This document shows, piece after piece, positions 1 through 5,299 of a DNA stretch of 9,905 nucleotides (positions are counted from its first letter, which is position 1; each line of letters starts with the position of its first letter). The stretch is from contig JASHRR010001220.1 in assembly GCA_030037185.1 (NCBI GenBank), forward strand, positions 1-9,905, in the 5' to 3' direction. The notes under the pieces were generated by a model. That model worked only from the letters and a program-made list of their open reading frames with translations. It made no database searches and had not been told where the DNA came from. The position numbers and the translations under genes are program-made. The DNA is from Xanthobacteraceae bacterium (GTDB taxonomy: Bacteria; Pseudomonadota; Alphaproteobacteria; Rhizobiales; Xanthobacteraceae).

Positions 1-1469
1 ATTGAAGGCACCGCTTCAGGCGCGCCGATCGGACGATCGTACTCGCGGGCCGCCAACGAACCCTTCGGCGCTCCTTTCGGCGCCGCTACTTGCCGATAGC
101 CAGGACGGGGTGCCGTCTTGGCGAGCCCCGCATTTTTCTGTCTCTCCTGACGCTTGCGTCGCAGTTCCTCGCGCTGCCGCGCCACCAGGGCGGCAACCGC
201 TTCGCTTTGCTGCCGCCACCACGCGGTTGCACGCACTGCCGTGCGGCCGAGCCGGCCGCCCGCCCAAACGAGTTCGAACGGCAGGAAGCTGCGCCACGTA
301 TCGTCGCCTTCCACCATGGCCCGGGCAATGAGACCGCCCGCCATAGCGGAGGTGTTGAGCCCCTGCCCGCCGAATGCGCTGGCGAGCCAGACGCCGGCTT
401 GGAGTTCGCCGATTTGCGGCATGCGATGAACCGCAAGTCCCATCTCGGCCGGCCAGAAATATTCGAATTGCACCGGCCCGAGTTGCGGATAGGTTGTCCG
501 GAGCGCCCGTTCAAGCCACCTTTGTGTCCACCTCGAACCCGGCCCGATGGAAGCGCTCCCGGTCCACAGCAGGCGGTCGCCGCCAACGATCCTGTAATGG
601 TTATCGGCGTGCCGCACGTCGCTTACCGCTCCGCGGAATGCGACTGCCTGAGCGAGCCGTTCGCCAAGCGGCTGCGTCACTCCCGTGAACGCGGTGAGAG
701 GAACGAGCGTGTCGGAAAGGCGCTGGGCGATGCCACCCAGATGAACATTGCCGGCCAGCACCACGTGACCGGCGCGCACACGCCCGTGCGCCGTCTCAAT
801 CCGTTTGCGCACGCCGGCCAGGTCGACAGCGACAGCTCGCGTATTCTCGAAGATACGGACGCCGGCTCGCTCGGCTATATCGGCGAGACCGAGCGCATAG
901 GCCAACGGATTGATCTGGAATGCATAGGGAAAATAGATAGCCTCAAAATAGCAGCTGGCTCTGAGCGCATCACGGACCCGCTCGATTGGCCAGACCTCGA
1001 CGGCGATTCCCATTTCCTGCTCGAAGAGCCTCACACGGCTCTGCGCGCGATCGGCGTCCGGTTTGTTAAAGACATCGAGACAGCCCTTGCCCTCGATGAT
1101 TCCGAGGTCGCCGATTTCCGAGATGGTCTCGCGCACGTTGTAAACGCCCGATTGCGACAGCCCCCACAGCGCCTTGGCGGCTGGCAGGCCGATTCGCTCA
1201 ATAATCTTTTCAATCTGGGCCGAATAGCCCGGCGACACATGACCGCTGTTGCGGCCCGACGCGTTCCAGGCGATGCGGCGCGCCTCCACGAGCGCCACCG
1301 ACCAGCCGCGACGCGCCACCTCGCGGGCCACCGTCAAGCCCGCAAGCCCCCCGCCGATGACGCAGACATCCACATCCAGATCGTAGTTGAGTGGCGGCCG
1401 CGGCGGCGGCTGGGGCGCCATATCACGGTACCATGTTACTCCGTATTCGGATTGACTGTCGTGACCCAT
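1..1469 (-). CDS. FAD-dependent oxidoreductase, gamma-glutamylputrescine oxidase-like (3' end outside window)
   Basis: This is an open frame of 489 codons with no stop before the window edge. The first possible start is the ATG at 1469, because an in-frame TGA lies three codons upstream; GAGG sits 4 nt before it. The N-terminus (TWYRDMAPQPPPRPPL, residues 12-27) resembles the leader of DAO-fold amine oxidases of the PuuB type. It is followed by the FAD-binding Rossmann motif VCVIGGGLAGLT (35-46), an acidic strand end LVEA (60-63) and WNASGRNSGHVSPGY (68-82), like the ASGRNGG segment of these enzymes. A C-terminal flavin segment LASAFGGQGLNTSAMAGG lies at 362-379. By family, such enzymes oxidise an amine or N-methyl group with O2, giving aldehyde or imine and H2O2, in the cytosol. 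The substrate cannot be read from sequence. The recognisable enzyme ends near residue 415, about the usual length of the family. Beyond it lies a basic helix-like stretch (about 417-446) and an Ala/Pro/Lys-rich tail of at least 40 residues, which is unusual. Confidence 0.92.
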   Translation of the reverse strand, partial: MGHDSQSEYGVTWYRDMAPQPPPRPPLNYDLDVDVCVIGGGLAGLTVAREVARRGWSVALVEARRIAWNASGRNSGHVSPGYSAQIEKIIERIGLPAAKALWGLSQSGVYNVRETISEIGDLGIIEGKGCLDVFNKPDADRAQSRVRLFEQEMGIAVEVWPIERVRDALRASCYFEAIYFPYAFQINPLAYALGLADIAERAGVRIFENTRAVAVDLAGVRKRIETAHGRVRAGHVVLAGNVHLGGIAQRLSDTLVPLTAFTGVTQPLGERLAQAVAFRGAVSDVRHADNHYRIVGGDRLLWTGSASIGPGSRWTQRWLERALRTTYPQLGPVQFEYFWPAEMGLAVHRMPQIGELQAGVWLASAFGGQGLNTSAMAGGLIARAMVEGDDTWRSFLPFELVWAGGRLGRTAVRATAWWRQQSEAVAALVARQREELRRKRQERQKNAGLAKTAPRPGYRQVAAPKGAPKGSLAAREYDRPIGAPEAVPS

Positions 1470-1704
1470 CTCGCCTCACAGCCCGCACTGATTCCTGTTA
1501 TGTCGCTTGCCGGACCACCTTTCTCCCCGACCGCCCCGCAACCAGCGAGTCCGGGTCGGCGAAACTGTCAGTGTTCGCCGGCGGAACGGCCCTTGATGAT
1601 TCGCCTAGCGCTCAACCCGCCCTACGCTGCGAGCAACGACCGGCGAGACGCCCCGCGCTCCAGAAACGACCGCCGCCGGGCGTGGGTAGCAGACTGGTAA
1701 CATG

Positions 1705-1720
1705 AATGCCTGTTCACGGC
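1705..1720. repeat. Left copy of a 16-bp direct repeat (candidate attachment site)
   Basis: AATGCCTGTTCACGGC occurs here and again, identically and in the same orientation, at 4482-4497. The last six bases also form the left arm of a near-palindrome CACGGCTATAGCTGTG (1715-1730, one mismatch). GTTCAC at 1712-1717 is inverted as GTGAAC at 1743-1748. The two copies bracket 2.8 kb of decayed sequence with an integrase relic close to the right copy, so they could be the att cores of an integrated element. No tRNA gene is visible at either copy, so the call stays tentative. Confidence 0.45.
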
Positions 1721-1821
1721 TATAGCTGTGCTCGGTACCCTTGTGAACGTGTAATTTAATCAATAACTTATGAGGATGGGTTAAACAGTGTCCCTAAAGT
1801 GTGCCGATTCGCGCATTGAGC

Positions 1822-1859
1822 GGACTGACGAAAACGAGCCGTCCGCCTCTCGTCAGTCC
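1822..1859. repeat. 10-bp perfect inverted repeat with 18-nt loop
   Basis: GGACTGACGA (1822-1831) is perfectly complementary to TCGTCAGTCC (1850-1859), with an 18-nt loop beginning AAACG. A second stem, GCGGAC (1820-1825) with GTCCGC (1841-1846), uses part of the same left arm, so the two stems cannot form together. No U-tract follows on either strand, so it does not look like an intrinsic terminator. It may be a structured RNA, a binding site for a dimeric protein, or the end of a mobile element. Confidence 0.7.
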
Positions 1860-2084
1860 CCCGCTCCGTCGCCCTGAATCGGAGACGATTCGACTCCCGA
1901 TCGAGCCCGGGGATGGAGGGCCCCGCCTTCACGGCGGCCGGGTCAATGGAGGCGAGTCATTGCTGGGCGCCTCGACTCGGCGCCGATCGTTGAGACCGTC
2001 GACGTGGCCCCGCATCTTTCGCGGCTGCACTGACGAGCGCGCAGCTTCTTGGCTCGCATCGGCTCACCCCTCCTCGCCGCAATG

Positions 2085-2124
2085 GCTGCCGACGGAAACG
2101 CGGAACTGATCGACCGTCGGCAGC
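2085..2124. repeat. 11-bp perfect inverted repeat with 18-nt loop
   Basis: GCTGCCGACGG (2085-2095) pairs perfectly with CCGTCGGCAGC (2114-2124) across an 18-nt loop that begins AAACG. Loop length, loop start and the GACGR-AAACG junction match the inverted repeat 263 bp upstream, although the outer stem sequences differ. No gene covers it convincingly and no U-tract follows. Confidence 0.7.
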
Positions 2125-2264
2125 GCTACAGCCTGCCAGCGATGCGCGGGGCAAGCGCTGTCGGCCGCCGCTGCGGCTCTCAGCCCGCCCCAGGGTCTGA
2201 GATCAGCGACTCTGCCGGAACGTCTCCGGGCCCGTGGTGAGCGAGTCGAACCCGCCCGGCTGCG

Positions 2265-2296
2265 ATTTTTTCCAAAAGTGGAAAATGTTTTTCAAA
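2265..2296. repeat. Degenerate Rhizobiales palindromic repeat fragment
   Basis: The core CCAAAAGTGGAAAA (2272-2285) followed by TGTTTTTCAAA resembles the abundant Rhizobiales intergenic palindromic unit, which I recall with a core like CGAAAAGTGGAAACCGGTTTTC. TTTTCC (2268-2273) and GGAAAA (2280-2285) form an inverted repeat. Only the inner part of the unit survives. The outer ATGATC arms are not present, so this is a worn copy. The match is from memory, not from a search. Confidence 0.5.
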
Positions 2297-2319
2297 GCCG
2301 TGGGGTGTGCTCCACGCCA

Positions 2320-2664
2320 TCAGCGCCAGTTGCACGCCTCGTTTGCCCTCGCACCGTCCAAGATGGGGTGGCTCGTCGTCAGGGCTCGCTGTCTCCAGCC
2401 CATGGCGGCCGGTGTTATACCGGACCCATTGTTGGTAATCCAAGCCGCCGGGACACTTGCAGATGAGGACTGCGAGAAGACCCAGCCACGGGGGCCGCCG
2501 TCAGGGCCGGGGTTGATACAAACCGACGTGAAGATGGCCCCATTAGGCACACGAACGGCGAACCTAACTTCGCCGTCCACTCTAGATCGGTCCAGCGCCA
2601 AATTAGCCCCCACAACGGCATCACCGTCATAAAGGGAGATGGCGTCGCCAAGCCGAGCAGCCAC
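2320..2664 (-). CDS. Hypothetical protein, 114 residues, possible relic-element cargo
   Basis: I do not recognise this protein. It begins at a GTG with a good ribosome binding site: GAGGGG lies 8 nt upstream. The first 65 residues have balanced, protein-like composition and look beta-rich (for example LYDGDAVVGANLALDRSRV, residues 11-29). The segment ends with a glycine/proline-rich INPGPDGGPRGWVF. After residue 65 the composition becomes Ser/Ala/Thr-rich and less convincing. Another minus-strand frame (2180-2443) is open over the 3' part, so a frameshift is possible. The Rhizobiales repeat fragment lies just beyond the stop. No membrane segment or signal peptide is visible. It could be a decayed gene of the surrounding element. 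Confidence 0.4.
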   Translation of the reverse strand: MAARLGDAISLYDGDAVVGANLALDRSRVDGEVRFAVRVPNGAIFTSVCINPGPDGGPRGWVFSQSSSASVPAAWITNNGSGITPAAMGWRQRALTTSHPILDGARANEACNWR

Positions 2665-2875
2665 GATGGGTTCCCCTCGGTGTTTCTTCGAATCTGCCGC
2701 GACGGCTCATCGCGGCGAAACGCCGTCAGATGGGGAAATGCAGACGCGGTTTCGCCTATAACGGGAAGCGTGGCGATCCTGGCTGGCCGCGGATCATGAT
2801 GGGGGTACTATCGAGGCGGCACGCAACGCCCGGTCGGTGGCGACATCCTGATCGGCCTAGCCGATACTGCGCGGC

Positions 2876-3568
2876 ATGGCAAAAACCATTCTCACACCGC
2901 GACCCGGCGCCGCTACTGTTGTCCCTCGCCGAGCGGACCCAGTCATGAAAACCGAGCCTCTTCCGGCCGGGTTCGTTATCCCCGCTCAACCGGTTAAAGC
3001 TTCAAAACCGCCCTCCGGTGCCGATTGGGTCGACGAAATAAAACATGACGGGTATCGAATTATCGTTCAGCGGGACGGTTCCACTGTGCGGCTCTACAGC
3101 CGCAATGCCAATGATTGGTCGGCGCGACTGTCAGCCATTGCCGCTGCTGCGGCGCCTATCAAGGCCAAGAGCTTCACGATCGACGGCGAGGCGGTTGTGC
3201 TTGGGCCTGACGGCTTGTCGCGGTTCGAGGAGTTGTTCCGTCGGGAGGGCGCTCGAACCGCAATCCTCTATGCGTTCGACCTCATCGAGCATGACGGCGA
3301 GGATATGCGCATTCTCCCGTTCCTTGGCCGCAAGGCCGCGCTGGCGCGGCTATTGCGCAACACCAAGGCGGGCATCCTATTCAATCAACACATTGCCGAG
3401 GACGGGCCTGTCGTGTTCGCGCACGCCTGCCGGCTTGGCGCCGAGGGCATCGTATCGAAGAAGGTCGATGGCGCCTATCAGTGTGGCCCGTGCAAGGTGT
3501 GGATCAAGGTCCGCAATCCCGCCAGCATCGCGGTGCAACGGGAGCGGAGCGAGCTTTGGAATCGGTGA
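2876..3568 (+). CDS. Standalone ATP-dependent DNA ligase (LigD-type nucleotidyltransferase domain only)
   Basis: The 230-residue protein carries the covalent nucleotidyltransferase motifs in order. Motif I is EIKHDGYR (54-61), with K56 the predicted AMP-accepting lysine. TIDGEAV (101-107) is motif III, YAFDLI (132-137) is IIIa, EGIVSKK (190-196) is IV, and WIKVRNP (209-215) is V in the form typical of LigD. By family it uses ATP to seal nicked DNA, usually with Ku in bacterial end joining. It stops right after motif V, so the OB-fold domain with motif VI of full LigD ligases is absent; such short ligases are, as I recall, common in Rhizobiales. An ATG at 2945 (MKTEPLPAGFVIPAQPV) is an alternative start that fits the conserved part better; neither start has a strong ribosome binding site. 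No Ku or primase gene is nearby. It lies opposite to the integrase and nuclease relics, so it may be cargo of the decayed element. Confidence 0.85.
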   Translation: MAKTILTPRPGAATVVPRRADPVMKTEPLPAGFVIPAQPVKASKPPSGADWVDEIKHDGYRIIVQRDGSTVRLYSRNANDWSARLSAIAAAAAPIKAKSFTIDGEAVVLGPDGLSRFEELFRREGARTAILYAFDLIEHDGEDMRILPFLGRKAALARLLRNTKAGILFNQHIAEDGPVVFAHACRLGAEGIVSKKVDGAYQCGPCKVWIKVRNPASIAVQRERSELWNR

Positions 3569-3746
3569 GCTTGTTCGCCGAAGGTCGCCACGGGTGATTT
3601 CGCCCGTGCGGCGGGTCATCGCCCGCGGAGAATGTTGCGTCATCAGGCAACCATCGGCGAAGGAGGCGGGACAGCTCCGCCTGCGCTTGCCACTCAATGC
3701 GGCGCGGCGTCTTACTCCGTGGTCTCAGCGGTAACCCCCACATCAC
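3504..3746 (-). pseudogene. Possible relic of a VRR-NUC-type nuclease protein
   Basis: Reading leftward from 3746, residues 8-37 (starting RPRSKTPRRIEWQAQAEL, then SRLLRRWLPDDA) resemble the N-terminal helix that precedes the VRR-NUC domain in small proteins carried by alphaproteobacterial prophages and islands. By family, VRR-NUC proteins are restriction-like endonucleases. The resemblance fades after about residue 45, close to the tandem hairpins, and the frame then runs into the antisense of the ligase gene. The expected D...ExK nuclease residues are missing. This suggests a gene cut off when the ligase segment arrived, or by deletion. The match is from memory and short, so it could be wrong. 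Confidence 0.33.
3591..3626 (+). terminator. Tandem hairpins 22 nt after the ligase stop, possible transcript end
   Basis: Two hairpins follow one another. CGGGTG/CGCCCG has an ATTT loop (3591-3606), and GCGGGT/GCCCGC has a CATC loop (3611-3626). Each has a 6-bp stem counting one G-U pair and a 4-nt loop. No U-tract follows, so this is not a canonical intrinsic terminator. It may slow polymerase or protect the ligase mRNA 3' end. Confidence 0.35.
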
Positions 3747-3894
3747 CCTTCGAAATCACATTGGCCCCTTTAAGGAGCGTAATCGATGACATCACTACGG
3801 GGGGCGGGGTTGCGGCGTGAATGCCGGTGATAATCAACCCCAGCCGCTCAACCGCCCGCAACGCCAAACCACGACTCCACCGTCTTTGCGTCAT
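3712..3894 (-). CDS. Small unrecognised ORF between integrase relic and nuclease relic
   Basis: This 60-residue frame starts at an ATG 6 nt after the stop that ends the integrase relic. It overlaps the start of the possible nuclease relic by 35 bp. The tight spacing is what one expects of consecutive element genes. There is no good Shine-Dalgarno sequence, and the protein matches nothing I know. The middle (about residues 18-42) is fairly hydrophobic but too rich in proline for a clear membrane segment. It may be real, a decayed gene, or chance. Confidence 0.2.
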   Translation of the reverse strand: MTQRRWSRGLALRAVERLGLIITGIHAATPPPVVMSSITLLKGANVISKGDVGVTAETTE

Positions 3895-3900
3895 TGCCAG

Positions 3901-4239
3901 TCAATCCATCATGCGGTAGCGCTCGACCCGCGCCTTGATGCTGAGATCATTTGTGGGCTTACCGACCCGCGCTTGCTCGCGGGCAAGGTCTTGCACTTCC
4001 CGGTACGTCAGAACGTCCTTTCCACCCGCCTCATCGTAATCGTCGGCGGTGCCAAGCCGTTGGGTCCAATCTTCGCCGTTGCGGGTGTCGCGAACGCTCC
4101 ATGTACCGGCAGTCCTGTTGCGCCGGTAGCCCAGCTACACGCCGCGCATGATCGGCACGTAATAGGACTTCTTGCGGCGGGCCAGTTTAAGCCTCGCCGA
4201 GCGGTTTTCGAGTTTTGTGGAGCGTACTCGCGGCGCCAT
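3901..4239 (-). pseudogene. Phage/island integrase N-terminal relic with internal stop
   Basis: The reading frame starts at the ATG at 4239, which has a strong site AAGGGGGA 4 nt upstream. It runs 34 codons (MAPRVRSTKLENRSARLKLA..., 1-34), meets TAG at 4135-4137, then continues in the same frame for 77 codons to TGA at 3901-3903. Across the stop it reads RKKSYYVPIMRGV-stop-LGYRRNRTAG-TWSVRDT. This matches the N-terminal arm/SAM-like part of site-specific tyrosine integrases common in Rhizobiales, where the segment R-KK-Y...P-G-LGYRR...G-W-VR is typical. Continuation of similarity past the TAG supports a former coding frame. The catalytic domain with its R, HxxR and Y residues is absent. Both the nonsense codon and the truncation mean it should not be active. 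The frame stays open upstream to 4434, but that part looks non-coding. Confidence 0.75.
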
Positions 4240-4596
4240 GGCGTCCCCCTTTATCGTGTCCCGGCAAATGTCCCAGGGCGTCAACAGACCGGAGCCTGAC
4301 CCGACCGGTGGTCTGCTAATCGACGGACGGCCCCGAGTTGAAACGCCGCGGGCGGCTATCGCGCGCCAGGTGTCCCGCCCGGTGTCCCAGCGATTGGCAT
4401 GCGCCGTTATGCACGCTACGGCACGATTTAGCAAACATCATAAGCAGTTACCTGCCCAACTTGCACGGCCATGCACCTTATAATGCCTGTTCACGGCGAT
4501 CTTGCGTCGCACCCGGAAAGACGGGTTCCCCGACCGCTCCGAATTCCAACGTCACCGGAGATGCCTTAGATTGATTGCAGCACGAAAGTCTGCCGC
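4240..4596. other. Intergenic region between integrase relic and phosphatase
   Basis: This 357-bp stretch has no gene. It should contain the old integrase promoter (minus strand) and the phosphatase promoter (plus strand). A perfect TATAAT lies at 4479-4484, partly inside the right copy of the 16-bp direct repeat. The nearest TTGCAC (4461-4466) is only 12 nt upstream, too close for a standard sigma-70 pair. A small hairpin ACCCG/CGGGT with a 6-nt loop lies at 4511-4526, in the probable leader of the phosphatase. Confidence 0.5.
4482..4497. repeat. Right copy of the 16-bp direct repeat (candidate attachment site)
   Basis: This copy is identical to 1705-1720 in the same orientation and ends 100 nt before the phosphatase start. 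It lies 243 nt upstream of the integrase relic start, a usual place for an attachment site next to an integrase gene. After one mismatched base the two copies agree again for AT. Confidence 0.45.
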
Positions 4597-5124
4597 ATGC
4601 TCCGTCTCATGTTGCTGCGCCACGCGAAATCGAGTTGGCCGTCGTCCGGGATGCAAGACGCCGCGCGTCCGCTCAGCGAGCGAGGCGAAGCAGCTGCCAG
4701 GCTGATGGGAGCCTACATGGCACACCATTCCCTCATCCCCGACCGCGTTTTGTGCTCGCCGGCACGCCGCACCCGCGAGACCTTGGCCGGCATCGCGACT
4801 CAAGGGCCGGCCAATATGGATGTCGTTTTCGATCAGCGCCTCTATGCGGCAACACCTCAATCGATTTTGTCGGTCGTCCGCGCCCAGGACGAAGCAGCCC
4901 GCACGCTGCTCGTAATCGGGCACAACCCCGGTTTACAAGAAGCCGCCGAGCTGCTGATTGCGGCGGGCGATGTGGAACTGCGCGAACGGCTGCGGGAGAA
5001 ATTCCCAACCGCCGCGCTGGCAGTTGTCGATTTCGCGATCGACAAATGGAGAAATATCCACGAGCGCTCAGGCCGGCTCGATCGTTACATCATCCCACGC
5101 TCGGTCGCGGCCGCGACGAACTAA
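4597..5124 (+). CDS. SixA-type histidine phosphatase family protein
   Basis: The 175-residue protein belongs to the histidine phosphatase (phosphoglycerate mutase-like) superfamily, SixA branch. The first catalytic block is LMLLRHAKS (4-12), with R8 and H9, the predicted phosphate acceptor; RHAK rather than RHGE is the SixA form. RPLSERGEAAA (24-34), CSPARRTRET (53-62) with a conserved arginine, and LLVIGHNPG (104-112) with the second histidine H109 follow in the usual order. By family it removes phosphate from phosphohistidine or small phosphate esters in the cytosol; SixA of E. coli acts on histidine phosphotransfer proteins. The target here is unknown. The length is normal for the branch. 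The start has only a weak AAAG upstream, but the family begins right at the RHAK strand, so the ATG at 4597 is likely correct. The next gene is on the same strand 175 bp away and is probably separate. Confidence 0.9.
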   Translation: MLRLMLLRHAKSSWPSSGMQDAARPLSERGEAAARLMGAYMAHHSLIPDRVLCSPARRTRETLAGIATQGPANMDVVFDQRLYAATPQSILSVVRAQDEAARTLLVIGHNPGLQEAAELLIAAGDVELRERLREKFPTAALAVVDFAIDKWRNIHERSGRLDRYIIPRSVAAATN

Positions 5125-5299
5125 GCGTGCCCAACCGGCATCTCGTGAACGAATGGGCCGCAAAACCGATTCACGTTGCCTAAGTTCGAGGCGCGATTTT
5201 CGAAATGGGAAACATCGGCCCCTGCTTGCGGCCCATGCAGGCGGAGGATAGGCAGAGGTCCCGACGCCATCTGGCCAATACAAAAAAAGGGGAGACGCG

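Larger units (their letters stand above)
1470..2319. other. Gene-poor region left of the ligase, partly inside the putative relic element
   Basis: I see no convincing gene in this 850-bp stretch. The open frames in it have arginine/proline-rich, low-information translations and no good ribosome binding sites. The first 235 bp must contain the promoter of the oxidoreductase on the minus strand, but no clear -35/-10 pair is visible. From about 1740 to 1800 the sequence turns locally AT-rich, just inside the left copy of the 16-bp direct repeat. From 1815 to 2230 it is rich in inverted repeats, including a small hairpin at 1876-1891 with a 6-bp stem and a GNRA-type GAGA loop and a 5-bp-stem hairpin at 2215-2229. 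The two largest are annotated separately. Confidence 0.6.

Noticed and set aside
90..1700. 536-codon plus-strand open frame
   Set aside because: It lies antisense to the FAD oxidoreductase, whose motifs are clear. The plus-strand product has no recognisable domain and is a high-GC shadow.
2234..2262. tRNA-like T-arm (GGGTTCGACTC on the minus strand)
   Set aside because: The T-stem does not pair over five bases, and no acceptor, D or anticodon arms can be found around it.
2180..2443. 87-codon minus-strand frame as a gene
   Set aside because: It overlaps the hypothetical ORF and runs through the Rhizobiales repeat fragment. It has no good ribosome binding site and no family match, though a frameshifted 3' part of the ORF above cannot be excluded.
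4461..4484. TTGCAC plus TATAAT as a sigma-70 promoter for the phosphatase
   Set aside because: The -10 box is perfect but the spacer is only 12 nt, far below the usual 16-18, and no better -35 lies at the right distance.
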